Positions 1 through 11,474 of a DNA stretch of 64,000 bases are shown piece by piece. The notes under the pieces are model-generated. The model was given only the letters and a program-made list of their open reading frames with translations, ran no database searches and was not told where the DNA came from. Location of the stretch: contig CAUJGJ010000378.1 in the NCBI GenBank assembly GCA_963170055.1, positions 47,501-111,500 on the forward strand, written 5' to 3'. Origin of the DNA: Halisarca cf. caerulea. Taxonomy: Eukaryota; Porifera; Demospongiae; Chondrillida; Halisarcidae. Position 1 is the first letter of the stretch. The number at the start of each line of letters is the position of its first letter. The translations under genes and the position numbers were made by a program.

Positions 1-242
1 AGCATCAATGTAGCATTACTGTAGCATTACTGTAGCATTACTGTAGCATTACTGTAGCATTACTGTAGCATCAATGTAGCATTACTGTAGCATCAATGTA
101 GCATTACTGTAGCATCAATGTAGCATCAATGTAGCATTACTGTAGCATCAATGTAGCATCACTGTAGCATCAATGTAGCATTATTGTAGCATCAATGTAG
201 CAGTACTATAGCATTACTGTAGCATCAATGTAGCATTACTGA
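1..242. repeat. 11-bp tandem repeat (TGTAGCATTAC / TGTAGCATCAA)
   Basis: About 22 copies of an 11-bp unit in two main variants, TGTAGCATTAC and TGTAGCATCAA, run from the left edge to about 242. The array probably continues outside the window. No open frame of interest. Confidence 0.95.
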
Positions 243-1002
243 AATGACTGAAAACGTATCAAGGCATAATAGGCTGCCAATATGTCAAACATAATTCTAC
301 GACCCCCTATACCTCTACATGGAGACATTGACGTACCTGTTATATTATGCGAGCTGCCAAGAAGGGTAGATGAGGATACTTCAGTTGGGACCTAGTGAGA
401 GAGGGAGCACGGAATACTTGAAAATTATTCCATTCATATCCATGTACATACATCTATTATTATTCTCCTACATATCTGGAATTATTATAGAACATAAAAT
501 TACATACACATACCTAGTAATAACATTTGCGGTATACTGAAAAACTTTTGAGGAGGTGAATTTTCATGGTTGGCCAATTTGAATCGTAGTGCAAAATTAA
601 CAAAGTCATTCATCTGCTACCTACCAAACAATGTGCCAATATTTCATGGTGTACAAACTTTGGGCTCCAGCACCAATCCTCGAAAACTGCAAAAGTTAAT
701 CTCCTTGAAAATCTAGCGCTATAAAGCATAAATGTTGTGAAGTTCTACATGCAGGCGTTCCAAAAACAACTCGATCTTATTGAAACTCGAAGCTCCCAAC
801 TTTAAAAACACTTGCAAAGCTCAAAAATGGCTTCTGAATCAGTTACTCAACTACAAAAATGAGCACATATTGGCACGCTCTAGCTGGTCGACTGGTAGCT
901 AATTACATATAATATCGACACTATATACTGCATGGGATGATGCCAAAGACATACATTGATCATAATATGTACTATAGTTAGCTAACACTACGGCATTCAC
1001 TT

Positions 1003-1003
<1 letters not shown>
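243..1003. other. Intergenic, no gene seen
   Basis: AT-rich DNA downstream of ANK1 in its transcription direction. No convincing open frame. A Death-like-domain exon of the type found 3' of ANK2-4 is not visible here, so if ANK1 has one it lies beyond the left edge. Confidence 0.6.

Positions 1004-1065
<62 letters not shown>
1004..1065. repeat. (CA)n microsatellite
   Basis: Pure CA dinucleotide tract of about 31 units, 20 bp past the stop codon of the ANK1 reading frame. The His/Thr open frame across it is an artefact of the repeat. Confidence 0.98.
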
Positions 1066-1067
<2 letters not shown>

Positions 1068-1084
1068 CAACACCACAAGCAATG

Positions 1085-4000
1085 CTAGACAATACTCACT
1101 GGTTTTGGACAGATCTCCTCTATCTTCTTCCTGATGTCATCCATGCTCTTTTTGGTCTCAAAATGTCCAATGGCATCAAGTAAGGTCTTCCAGGTCACAT
1201 TGCGGCCATGTTCCAACCAGTACTTCAGCATGGAGTAGTAGGCTTCACCAACATCAGAAGCTCTCTCTCCGAGTTTGTCCAAAATGGTATGGTCCATTTC
1301 TAACACCTCACCAATGATTTTCCATTTACTCGTAACTTTTATTTGTGATAAGATACATGGCTGTAAGTGAGATATCTTAGGTTTCTGGGCAAGAATATAT
1401 TTATTGAAGCTGTCAAATTCATTGCTCTTTACCACACAGGAGCCCAACATTGATAAAAGTGGGGAAATATGATCCCCTCCCAGTTCTGAGTTACTAACTT
1501 TGAGTTCCTTCAACATTGTGAGAAGCTCGATACTCTTTTGTCCTATTTCCTTTGGCAGGTCAGCCCACATTCCTGGTCTACCACCTGCTCTCTCAATCAT
1601 ACCAGCAATGTCATGGAGCCCAAACTGACGAGCTACATCAAGTGGACTCAGTCCATTAGGGAAGAGTTCATAGATAGTGTACTTTGTGTGTGGATGTGAA
1701 ATCAGTTTCCCGGCATACCTCATATGAGCTCCATGTAGCTGCCCTGATAGTTTATGAACTAGTAAGGACAAATGCAGGGGATTCAATGGCTCACGATCAA
1801 AGCAAAGACTCTCCAGTAATGTTTTGATTTCATACCCATGCTTGTAAGACAGAAACTGAAGTACATGGGGCATTCTTTGTGTATTCAAAGGATATCTGGA
1901 TTGGACCATGGCATCAAGTATCTCAACATTGCCCCCGACAGCTGCCAAACACAATATTCTATCAATATCAAGGTCACTTTTATTAGCTAGAGTGGATACA
2001 ACGTCAAGTACATCATCACTTTTGCATTCAGCATCGCAAATCCCACAGAATTCCTTTATCTTGGCAACATCATTTTGGAAAATAAAGATGTAGTCATATA
2101 AATTCAATCCGAATATATCCCGTAAATTCTCACCTCCTATCATCCGCAATTTATGTAATGATTTCAACATATTATGCTCAACTGCAGTGTGTAAGGGAGT
2201 CATTCCTGAGTTGTCTACTGCATTGACAGCCACTCCTTTCTTAGAAAACATGTCAATGATGTCCACATGTCCATAATGGGATGCAAAATGGAGGACTGAT
2301 GAACCATTGTCACTTGTGAGGCTAATGGGGCAGCCCTTCTCTACCAAATAATTCACAATATCTCGGTTCCCTCTACCTACAGCCTGATGCAGTGGAGTTC
2401 CACCCAGACCCACTGTCATCGACATAGACCTCGTTCCACCTAGCCTGAGTAAGGTTCTTATTGAATCCAGTTGCCCAGTAATGGCTGCTGCATGCATAGC
2501 TGTTAGCCCGTCATTGTCAACAGTATTGACATCTGATCCACGATTTACCAGCATTTCAATAATGTCAACATGACCACTTTGAGCTGCAAAGTGCAAAGCA
2601 GTGTACCCACTGTCAGTTGCAATGTCAACTGGAAGACCCACATTCAAAAAGAAGGTGACTATATCTTTCTGACCTGCTGACGCAGCCTGGTGCAGTGGCA
2701 TACCGGTATTGCTACCCTTTGTAAACATTGATGGGTGCCCTCCTAATCTTACCAATAACTGTACTGATTCCAAATGTCCACGTACAGCTGCGCTATGTAG
2801 AGGAGTATTCCGCTCATTGTCTACAATGTTGACATCAATCCCAAGTTTCACTAACATTTCAATGCTAGAAACCTGACCAAATGCTGCAGCATAATGTAGG
2901 AGAGACCTACCTTGGCTGTCTGTAATATTAGTAGGACAACCTTCCTCCAGGAAATGTTTGACCACATCATCCTGACCTTCTGCTATAGCATAGTGAGCTG
3001 GAGTACCATTTTGTGCAGCAACCATCGTCATTGCCTTTCTCCCACCCAACGTAAGTAAGGTTCGCACTGATTCCAACTGACCATGATAAGCTGCTGAGTG
3101 TAGGGGAGTGCTACCATCATTGCCTACAACATTGACATCCAATCCACATCCAACCAACATTTCAATAACATCAACCTGGCCATGTTGAGCTGCAAAGTGC
3201 AAGGCTGTCGAGCCAATACAGTCTTTTACATCTACTGGGCACCCTGCATGTAGTAATGTGGACACTATGTGCTTATTCCCTCCTGCTGCAGCCTGATGCA
3301 GGGGTGTTCCCGCTTTGTCTGCTGTCATCGTTAAAGTCTTCCTTCCAAAAGTGAGCAATATATTAACTGATTCCAAATGACCATATCGGGCTGCTGTGTG
3401 CAATGGGGTCCTATTCTTGTTGTCCGTCAAACTTACTTCCAATCCGAGTTTCATAAATGTTTCAATAAACTTTACTTGTCCGTATCTTGCTGCAGTATGA
3501 AGGAGTGTAGAACCTTCCTTGCTTACAACATTGATGGGACAGCCCTCATTTAATAATAACGAGAGGATTGTATTGTCACCGCCCACTACAGCCTGATGTA
3601 GTGGAGTTCCTTCTTCATCAGCTACCACAGTCATTGACCTCTTTCCACCCAATCTTATCAATGTACGTACTGACTCTAAATGGTGATTACATACTGCAAA
3701 GTGCAAAGGAGTCCTTCCTTTATCGTCCTCTACATTAACATCTAACCCCAATGTTATCAGTGTTTCCATAATGTCAGCTCGGCCAAATTGAGCTGCCAAA
3801 TGGAGGCCAGTCAGGCCATTGTTGAAATTAACATTTACTGGGCAACCTTCATGCAGCAGTAGTAGCACCACATCCTTGTACCCTTCTGCTATGGCCACAT
3901 ACAATGGAGTGCCAGACTTCTCAGCTACTGCTGTCATCAATCTACTACCACCCAATCTAGCTAAAGTTTGCACTGATTCCAACTGACGATGACAGACCGC

Positions 4001-6589
4001 CCAGTGCAAAGGTGTTAATCCTCCACTGTCTGGTGTAGTAACATCCAACCCAAAATTCACGAAAATTTTAATGATGTTAACACGATTGAACATAGCAGCA
4101 ACATGGAGAGCAGTTGCCCCATTGCTAGCTGCAACATGTACTGGACAACCCTCATGTAATAATAGGCAGACTATGTCAGTGTGGCCATCTTCTGTGGCTT
4201 GGTGCAGTGGGGTTCCACTGATGCCAGCTGAAATGGTCATTGACTTGCTTCCGCCTGACCTAAGCAACATACGTACTGATTCCAACTGACCTGCGTAAGC
4301 GGCACAGTGTAAAGGGGTACAGCCTTTGTTGTCTAAAACATTGACATCCAGTCCACGTTCTACCAAAACTTCAATTATGCCAACTTCACCGCATTGAGCA
4401 GCCAAATGGAGGGCAGTACATCCATCTCTGCAACTAATGTCAACCGGACAACCTTCATTCAATAAGAGTGTGATCACATCCTTGTGACCCCCTCCTACAG
4501 CCTGATGCAGTGGAGTACCACTGTTCCCGGCTACCTTTGTTAGCGACTTCCTTCCACCTAATTGAAGCAATGTTTGTACTGATTTCAACTGACCATGGGC
4601 AGCTGCTGAGTGTAAGGGAGTACTACCTTCATTGTCCTCGACATTGACATCCAACCCGTGATAAACCAACATTTCAATTATGGCAACCTGACCACATTGA
4701 GCAGCTAAATGGAGGGCAGTAAAGCCATCTCTACATCTAACGTCAACTGGACAGCTTTCATGTAGCAGAAGTGAAACTATGACATGGAGACCTTTCTTCA
4801 CTGCTAGATGCAATGGAGTTCCTCCTTCAACAGCCACCACTGTCAATGGTCTCCTTCCACCCAATCTGACCAATGCACGTATTGCTTCCAGCTGCCCACG
4901 GCCAACTGCTGTGTGGAGAGGGGTGTTGCCTTCCTTATCTACAACATTGACATCCAAACCATGCGTTACCAATATTTCAATAACACGAACTCTACCAAAA
5001 TGAGCAGCAGCATGGAGTGCGCTAAACCCGTAATTGTCTCTAATGCCAATTGGACAACCTTCACTCAGCAAAAGTGTGACTATATCCTTGTAACCACCTG
5101 CTGCAGCTTGATGCAGAGGGGACCCTGTTTCATAAGATATAGCCGACATTGACCTCCTTCCACCCAATCTCAGCAATGCACGTACTGATTCCAACTGACC
5201 ATAGGTAGCTGCAAAGTGCAAGGGAGTACAGCCTTCATTGTCTACAACGTTGACATCCAAACCACGTGTTACCAACAAGTCAATATTGTCAATGCGACCA
5301 TATTGAGCTGCTAAATGGAGGGCAGTAATGCCATCACTGTCTCTGATGTCTACAGGACAACCTTCATTCAGTAAAAGTGTGACCACATCCTTATGACCAT
5401 GTCCTGCAGCCTGATGTAGGGGAGTACCTGCTTTACCTGCCACCACTGTCATCAGCTTCCTTCCACCCACACTAAGCAACATTTTGATAACCTCCAGTTG
5501 ACCATCTGCTGCAGCTGCATGTAAGGGGGTCCACCCTGTTGAATCACACACAGATTTTGCTAAATTCAGGAGCCTCTCGACTTCATCTTGTCCTTGCATA
5601 GTAGCATATATAGAGGGAGTCCATCCATTATGGTCTACTGGGTCAATACAGCAACCTTTGTCAATGAGCAGTTTCACAGCATCTACCTGACCTTCACCAG
5701 CAGCACAATGGAGAGGTGTACGACCATCTTCATCAGTCACGTCAATTGGAATACCCAAGTCTAGTAGACACTTATCGAGCCTAGTAGTGTCTCCATTTCG
5801 TGCAGCATTAAAAATAATATTATCAATGTTTGTGTCAATATTGCTCTCAGAGTCTGTGCAATGAAACGCTCGTGTTCTACTCTTAACGGGAAACATACGA
5901 CACCCTCTATCCATCAGCAGCCTTATCACCTCCACTTGACCATGTGCTATAGCATGATGTACAGGAGACCAGCTGTCTTCATCAGTCAGGTCAACTGGGA
6001 CACCTAGATCTAGATATGCCTTCACTGAGGCAATGTCCCCAGATTGAGCTGCTTTGAAAATATTTTCCCCAAAATTGTTTTCCACCTTGGAAATTTCACT
6101 TCCAGGAGTGTTGCTAGCTTTTAGGCCAATCTGCTCACTACTGTTTACTACTTTAGAACTTACACCAACAGAAGTGATGGAAGCCACAGTGTCATCAACT
6201 TCAACAGTTCCACCATGCTCGACCAACAATTCCATTACTGAGTACTGCTCACACATCACTGCCCACTGCAATGGTGTGGTGCGCTCATTATCAAGTGCAT
6301 TAACATCACTGCCCATCTCAATGAGAATCCGGACACATTCAACCGATCCATTCCCAGTAGCATAATGTAAAGGGGTACGTCTGTTGTTATCAACTGCGTC
6401 AACGTAGCAACCATTCTCTTGTAAGAGCCGTATTACTTCAACTTGACCACATGCTGCAGCATGATGGAGAAGAGACCAACCTTCTTCATCAGTGAGGTTC
6501 ACAGGAACACCAGCATCAAAGTATGATTTTACCACAGAGACATCACCTATCTGTATTGAATCAAATATATCACCCTGTTCTGCTTGCAT
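1085..6589 (-). CDS. ANK1: giant ankyrin-repeat protein with C-terminal Death-like domain
   Basis: Single 1834-codon open frame. Seen: about 43 ankyrin repeats (motif TPLHxAA then an LL helix) over residues ~5-1500. Residues ~370-1480 contain eleven copies of a 101-residue module of three ankyrins whose third unit ends in LGGR(K/R)SMT. A helical region follows, then residues ~1752-1823 resemble a Death domain: SKWKIIGEVL, a YYSMLKYWLEHG helix, then TWKTLLDAIGHFE. No signal peptide or membrane segment, so probably a cytosolic scaffold or adaptor acting through homotypic Death-fold contacts (family knowledge plus inference). The start is chosen because TTGATCAAGAATGCAAGC is identical at ANK2. 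The frame stops at 1085, but CCA|GTGAGT at about 1097-1104 is a strong phase-0 splice donor at the place where ANK2-4 splice onward, so 3' exons may lie beyond the window. Confidence 0.93.
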   Translation of the reverse strand: MQAEQGDIFDSIQIGDVSVVKSYFDAGVPVNLTDEEGWSLLHHAAACGQVEVIRLLQENGCYVDAVDNNRRTPLHYATGNGSVECVRILIEMGSDVNALDNERTTPLQWAVMCEQYSVMELLVEHGGTVEVDDTVASITSVGVSSKVVNSSEQIGLKASNTPGSEISKVENNFGENIFKAAQSGDIASVKAYLDLGVPVDLTDEDSWSPVHHAIAHGQVEVIRLLMDRGCRMFPVKSRTRAFHCTDSESNIDTNIDNIIFNAARNGDTTRLDKCLLDLGIPIDVTDEDGRTPLHCAAGEGQVDAVKLLIDKGCCIDPVDHNGWTPSIYATMQGQDEVERLLNLAKSVCDSTGWTPLHAAAADGQLEVIKMLLSVGGRKLMTVVAGKAGTPLHQAAGHGHKDVVTLLLNEGCPVDIRDSDGITALHLAAQYGRIDNIDLLVTRGLDVNVVDNEGCTPLHFAATYGQLESVRALLRLGGRRSMSAISYETGSPLHQAAAGGYKDIVTLLLSEGCPIGIRDNYGFSALHAAAHFGRVRVIEILVTHGLDVNVVDKEGNTPLHTAVGRGQLEAIRALVRLGGRRPLTVVAVEGGTPLHLAVKKGLHVIVSLLLHESCPVDVRCRDGFTALHLAAQCGQVAIIEMLVYHGLDVNVEDNEGSTPLHSAAAHGQLKSVQTLLQLGGRKSLTKVAGNSGTPLHQAVGGGHKDVITLLLNEGCPVDISCRDGCTALHLAAQCGEVGIIEVLVERGLDVNVLDNKGCTPLHCAAYAGQLESVRMLLRSGGSKSMTISAGISGTPLHQATEDGHTDIVCLLLHEGCPVHVAASNGATALHVAAMFNRVNIIKIFVNFGLDVTTPDSGGLTPLHWAVCHRQLESVQTLARLGGSRLMTAVAEKSGTPLYVAIAEGYKDVVLLLLHEGCPVNVNFNNGLTGLHLAAQFGRADIMETLITLGLDVNVEDDKGRTPLHFAVCNHHLESVRTLIRLGGKRSMTVVADEEGTPLHQAVVGGDNTILSLLLNEGCPINVVSKEGSTLLHTAARYGQVKFIETFMKLGLEVSLTDNKNRTPLHTAARYGHLESVNILLTFGRKTLTMTADKAGTPLHQAAAGGNKHIVSTLLHAGCPVDVKDCIGSTALHFAAQHGQVDVIEMLVGCGLDVNVVGNDGSTPLHSAAYHGQLESVRTLLTLGGRKAMTMVAAQNGTPAHYAIAEGQDDVVKHFLEEGCPTNITDSQGRSLLHYAAAFGQVSSIEMLVKLGIDVNIVDNERNTPLHSAAVRGHLESVQLLVRLGGHPSMFTKGSNTGMPLHQAASAGQKDIVTFFLNVGLPVDIATDSGYTALHFAAQSGHVDIIEMLVNRGSDVNTVDNDGLTAMHAAAITGQLDSIRTLLRLGGTRSMSMTVGLGGTPLHQAVGRGNRDIVNYLVEKGCPISLTSDNGSSVLHFASHYGHVDIIDMFSKKGVAVNAVDNSGMTPLHTAVEHNMLKSLHKLRMIGGENLRDIFGLNLYDYIFIFQNDVAKIKEFCGICDAECKSDDVLDVVSTLANKSDLDIDRILCLAAVGGNVEILDAMVQSRYPLNTQRMPHVLQFLSYKHGYEIKTLLESLCFDREPLNPLHLSLLVHKLSGQLHGAHMRYAGKLISHPHTKYTIYELFPNGLSPLDVARQFGLHDIAGMIERAGGRPGMWADLPKEIGQKSIELLTMLKELKVSNSELGGDHISPLLSMLGSCVVKSNEFDSFNKYILAQKPKISHLQPCILSQIKVTSKWKIIGEVLEMDHTILDKLGERASDVGEAYYSMLKYWLEHGRNVTWKTLLDAIGHFETKKSMDDIRKKIEEICPKPVSIV

Positions 6590-7120
6590 TCTTGATCAAA
6601 GTTATTGTTGCTTGAACACTTCAATGGAATATGCCAGGAAATTTAAATGTGACCGTCAGTTATTTCAAGTGTCCTTAGCCTATACATTGAATAAGAAAAT
6701 TATTGATACGATTATATGTATATATATAATACATAATTTCTTTAAGTAGTTATATTCAGTATGAAAAATCAGCAAAAAGCATGCTATTTCATTGCCCTTG
6801 ATCTTCCGTAGATCATGAAATATTATTATTTGACGATGCTATAGTCTCTGCTAGTAGACTCAGCTAACCTCATAATTGTCGTGCTGAAAGCAAGGCAAGT
6901 GATGTATATATTATGTAGAAAAATGTGTGCATAAGTGTGGATTTATTGTACTGTGTGAAATTTTTGCCGGACCGACTTCATTTCTGCAAATTTCGCAAAA
7001 GGCTTCAGATTCTTGCATATCGCATACTAAAAGTGTATTTGGTGCACAAAAAAACATGGCGGATGACTGATTTGACGGTTGCCTTAATATATGCATACTT
7101 CTGCCATACTAATGAATTTA
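6590..7120 (-). promoter_or_regulatory. 5' flank of ANK1, candidate promoter
   Basis: The first ~280 bp upstream of the ANK1 start align closely with the same region upstream of ANK2 (shared stretches such as GCTTGAACAC and CCTATACATTGAATAAGAAA), and weaker similarity runs on to about 7050. An ATGGCGG motif (about 7054-7060) lies ~465 bp upstream. A related AAAATGGCGGCCAT lies ~455 bp upstream of ANK2. Such motifs resemble YY1-type initiator elements of TATA-less promoters. The transcription start is not determinable from sequence. Confidence 0.4.
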
Positions 7121-8943
7121 CGCGAGGAAATTGTGGCATATTAAGCGGTTTGGCCTAATATCCAGCGTTATAATAAGCAGGTGACACTGTGCGGGTGGCA
7201 CCGCATGTATGAATAGAGCGTTACACTAGTCTTCTGGAATTCGTAATGATATCTAATCTAAAAATTTCAGTGTCAGTGGCCTTTTGACACCCCACACCCT
7301 CACTGGACCAATGAGTTTCCCTAGTAACCTGAGTAAAAATGAATCGTAAGGACATACAAATCCTTTGCAGACCATACACAACAACTATATACTTTACCCA
7401 CAGCTTAATTCCACATATAAATTCCCTTTCTCTAAATATGGAGAATCTTATAAACCCTGTATTTTTGATACTAATCACATTCTCAAGGTAGATTAAAAAT
7501 CTATGCCTGCTGTCCGCCCACAGTCAAGAATACGGATCTTACATGCAGCCTAAGGGACGGATCAGCATGCTAAATTACTGCTAACTAGACGGTCACAAGC
7601 TCCAGTCCATCCATCATCATGGTGCTTGCTTGAGTGTGCACACGTGAGTTAGTATAATGTACATTCACAAGTATTTCCTACCACGCCAAATTCATATATA
7701 AAATCTGATGTACATGTTAATACTGTAGTGTCATATGTAATAATATTATTGTATCAACTGCACTTGTAAATATAGTGGCTACAAAATACCACTGGACTGT
7801 GTAGCACTGAGGAATACTCAAACTGACTCTTCAGGTGTTGTTTCCTAACTAAGTTGTCAGATCACTGTTATTAATGTGTCCGCATATAGCACTAGTGCCA
7901 TAAAAACGGCTGTAATGTCAAAAATCCCTGGTGACTACATCATCTCTTATACGTGCACTGTCACTTACTTTATCTAATTCGCCTTCAGATGATCGCGATC
8001 GTAGGCGTAGTTGGTCCACACTCCAACTTGACCAGATGTCGTGCAGAGGGTACTATCAAGGAAAGGGAATCAAAAGCAAATCAAACTGTGTTGACCATTT
8101 TAGTATTCAAATCAAGAAACAATAAATTGATATTAAAAAGTAAGGCTTCCGACACGGGGACCGAGGGCTATCAGTTCAGTTCAGTAGGGAATCAGTTCAT
8201 TATTATTATAAACTCGTCAGGAAGCGCAGGCTTATGGCACAGGGTTCGCGAACAAAAAAACAATCTTTAAGAATGTGTTGGCTACTCCCCTGGGAAGACC
8301 GGAGGAAGAAACATTTCAAAACTATTCAAACAGCTAGGTGGCAGCGGTGGAAATAGTGTTTGCAAGACTTAGTACAAGGTTTTGAAGATCAACTTGTCAA
8401 AGAAGTAAAGACTGAAACATTACGTAACAGGTGTTCTAGAAACAGGCGAAATAGACCTACGTAACTTGAAATTAGAACGTACAAACTCGCTGTGTCTTCG
8501 CAGCGGTCTACCACCGAAGAAAGCTCTCAGACTGGAGGATCCAACCAGAATCCGCAACGTGCAATTGTCACAAAACGTCTACATCTAATGTCGTGGGCTT
8601 AACGCGTTTTGCACGCATTTGCATGATCAAGTAATACAATAAAAGTGCAGTCTAACCCGGTGAAAGTGAACCCTGCAGGAGCAGCGGAAGCTACTTACCT
8701 TTGGGGGTCAGACCACACTGGTTTTAGATATATACACATGCAATCCTACTACTGGGCCGCAGGGCCCTGTTCATCATCCTGCATGAGGCCGAGTCGCAAG
8801 AACACATGAACAGGACTTTGAAAGTAGTTGTTTGGATGTTATGAAAGATATTTAACAGGATACTTTTATACAATATGGCATTGGCCTCACTTTTAGTTAT
8901 AGACTTAAGCTGTATGTAAGCTTGTCAAGAATTATATAAAACT
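7121..8943. other. Intergenic, no gene seen
   Basis: No coding exon could be supported. Short open frames on both strands lack composition bias or recognisable motifs. A segment near 7985-8025 (TTCAGATGATCGCGATCG) weakly resembles the 5'-flank repeat near 22660 and 38100. Confidence 0.4.
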
Positions 8944-9096
8944 AGGATGCTGATATAGCAAACACCCTGATATAGCGAACAGGCTGATATAGCGGAACAC
9001 CGTGCTTTGATATAGTGAACACCCTAATATAGTGAACCTTTTCAGTGGTCTTGAGGGGTCGGGTTTGTTATAATAATGTTTAACTGTAATTATGAA
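8944..9096. mobile_element. Tigger/pogo-like transposon terminal fragment
   Basis: Five imperfect ~20-bp repeats built on CTGATATAGCGAACA end in a sequence whose reverse complement begins ACAGTTAAACATTATTATAA. This resembles the terminal inverted repeats of pogo/Tigger elements, where runs of 'NTATANCGGAC' follow a CAGT-type tip. Only one end is visible, so this is a fragment or solo end. Confidence 0.4.
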
Positions 9097-9214
9097 TACT
9101 ATAGTGCTAACAGGTCTGAACACGCATGAGTGTATAGTATTAACTTCAAGTTTATACTCTATGTCCGAGAAATACACTGTCTCATGCAACATAATACTTT
9201 ATATAGTGGGTTAA

Positions 9215-10417
9215 GGTCATTGTGACACCTGTCATGATGACACCACTATCTACATTGTCAGTGACAGCCTTCCCTCTATCCAGTCCTCCCTGCAGCTCTG
9301 CTTGGACCTTGCCAATCTTTGGCTTTTAAGAAACGGCTTGAAAATTAATACTGGGAAGACAAAAGCTATGTTGATACACTCATTGACAAACAAGAAAGAT
9401 GTTCCGAGCAGCTTGAAATTGGAAATTAATGGGTGTTCTGTTGAGCAGGTCCAACGGTTCAAATTGCTTGGAGTGGTTGTCAATGATTCCCTTACTTGGT
9501 CTGACCACATGGACTTGGTGTACAACAAAGTTTCCCGTAGTCTGAACTTGCTTCGTCGTCTTTCGTATTTCCTTCCTCGACCCCTACTGCTTCTTTTTCT
9601 CAATTCCTACATTCTTCCTCATCTTGACTGTTGTGATGTCGTTTGGTCTAGTTGCACTAAATCCCAGTCTCTTCGTTTGGAACTTGAACACTGATGAACT
9701 TTGCTTGTCGTACCGTTCTACATAGGAATAGCTCTACTTCTGTTGCTCGTTCTGAGTTAGGTTTTTCCACTTTCTCTTCCCGTAGGAAACTTCATCTTGC
9801 TCAGTCTGTTTTCAAATGTCTGTCCGCCCAATCCCCCTCATATCTTTCCCAGCTTATTTCTGTTCCCGCTCTTCATACCACACACGGTCTTCTTCATCTA
9901 GGCAATTAAACCTCCTAGTTACAAAGTCTTGTTACGGGCAAAAGGCGTTCAGTTTCACTGATGCATCTTTATGGAGATCTCTCCCATGCAGTGTCAGAGA
10001 GCTACAAGACTACCAAGCCTTTTCCTCAAGATGTGCTGACCTTTTTTATTCTACTTGACTCACTTCCATATATTACCTTGCACGTGCATGATCTCTAGCT
10101 CTGCTCTTCTAGTCGGATGCTTGTAATTTGTCTACACTACTCACTACTCACTACGTATTCTTGCATTATCTAATTATTAATTGAATTAACAATTTTTAAT
10201 TATTAATTTTGCTTTTCCTTATACTTTCATAATTGTATTGTTTTTCTTTCTTTTCTACTGTCAGAATAGCCCATGACTAAAGGCTTCCCAGTCTAAATAA
10301 GATACCCTGATACCCTGATACCCTGGTACCCTGGTACCCTGATACCGGTACCCTGGTACCCTGATACCCTGATACCCTGGTACCCTGATACCCTGATACC
10401 CTGATACCCTGGTACCC
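9215..10417 (+). mobile_element. 5'-truncated, frameshifted non-LTR retrotransposon (CR1/Jockey-like RT 3' part)
   Basis: Degenerate reverse-transcriptase C-terminal half. In frame from 9230 it starts with CHDDTTIYIV, the catalytic xxDD motif with YA/FA changed to CH. It continues with RNGLKINTGKTKAM and the thumb-like region FKLLGVVVNDSLTW. A stop at about 9692 and two frame changes (~9690 and ~9900) break the reading; remnants continue to SLPCSVRELQDYQAF and end near 10060. An in-frame TAA at 9212 marks the 5' limit of similarity. The AT-rich 3' tail runs into short tandem GATACCCTG repeats, typical of non-LTR 3' ends. Dead copy, unrelated to its neighbours. Confidence 0.8.
10301..10417. 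repeat. GATACCCTG / GGTACCCTG 9-bp tandem repeat
   Basis: About 13 copies of GATACCCTG with GGTACCCTG variants form the 3' tail of the retrotransposon fragment. A short relative (GGGTATCAGGGTATCA) occurs at about 48967 inside an intron of PLP2. Confidence 0.9.
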
Positions 10418-10472
10418 ATTGTAAATATGTTGATCGAGGAATGTTGACACATGCACTGTTATTAGTCTAATC

Positions 10473-10530
10473 AGTTAGACCATCCCCTTAGGGTGCCTGC
10501 GGGGATGGTCCAGCCAGCCTGTTAGACTAT
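10473..10530. repeat. Hairpin repeat related to 23911 and 56490
   Basis: Inverted GACCATCCCC and GGGGATGGTC enclose TTAGGGTGCCTGC, followed by CCAGCCAGCCTGTTAGACTA. The same composite (GGGCGCYTGCGGG, GGTC, AGCTGGCCAGACTA) appears at 23911-23950 and 56490-56526, so this is a dispersed repeat, perhaps the end of a small transposon. Confidence 0.55.
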
Positions 10531-11360
10531 ATATAGGTCTGAATAATTATATGCAGCTGTATTGTCTAATACACACAGTACAGTTTTTATAGATCTCGCT
10601 TAGTTTGCAATTGCTAGTCAAATTCTACTTATATAAGTAAGACATATATATATAGGTGTGAGGGCTGTACATGGCATATATATAATAATGCCAAGTCCCG
10701 AGGGCACTATACAAAGTCCCGAGGGCAAGTGCATATATGCCATATATATACAGCCTGCGATCGCGAGTGCCTATATAATATATCTTAACTATTATGTATC
10801 ACCCAATATATGCCATGAGCCAAATCCCAAAAATTATTATAGACAATAATCCTTCGAACTGGTGCAGGTACCTTACATGGATGTCGACTGAACCATCCCA
10901 TTATTGTACTTTGATTAATCAATAAAGTAGCATACATATGATGCATAATATGATCGAGAAGGTCACAACAATGAAACCAATTTCACAGATGTATAGAAAC
11001 AAACATTTACAACGATAATATTAATATTATTACAAAATGCAATAATTTCAAGAATTGACTAAAATCAGGTCTGACTCATTAAAATGCACACAACATTAAA
11101 CCTAATGTTAAATTAAACGTATAGTCTGAGTCTTTCTTCAAGAAAGAACCTATATAATGAAGAGAAATAGATAAAAGTCTATTCTTGTGGCAATTTTTCA
11201 CATACTCATTTACACATGCTCAGACACATGCCTATACAAACAGACATGCACTCAGCTCCCCATTTACGTATGCATTCACACATAAATACACCCACCCACC
11301 CACATGCCCATACATACACACACACATCACACAGTGAAAATGGAGAAGCCTTTCTCTATC
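10531..11360. other. Intergenic, no gene seen
   Basis: AT-rich with short TATATA tracts and a doubled AGTCCCGAGGGCA motif (about 10693 and 10722). No supportable coding region. Confidence 0.5.
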
Positions 11361-11378
11361 TGTGTGTGTGTGTGTGTG

Positions 11379-11432
<54 letters not shown>

Positions 11433-11474
11433 TGTGTGTGTGTGAAGTTACACACACACACACACACACACACA
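11361..11474. repeat. Inverted microsatellite: (TG)n followed by (CA)n
   Basis: About 84 bp of TG/CG repeats (11361-11444) are separated by AAGTTA from a 24-bp CA tract (11451-11474). The two halves are complementary and could fold into a hairpin. Reading frames over it are repeat artefacts. Confidence 0.95.

Noticed and set aside
1908..6749. Plus-strand open frames opposite ANK1, and similar ones opposite ANK2-4
   Set aside because: Shadows of the ankyrin coding strand: the repeat codon pattern keeps the antisense frame open periodically.
9250..9603. Minus-strand 117-codon frame over the retrotransposon
   Set aside because: The plus strand carries clear reverse-transcriptase motifs; the minus frame is its shadow.
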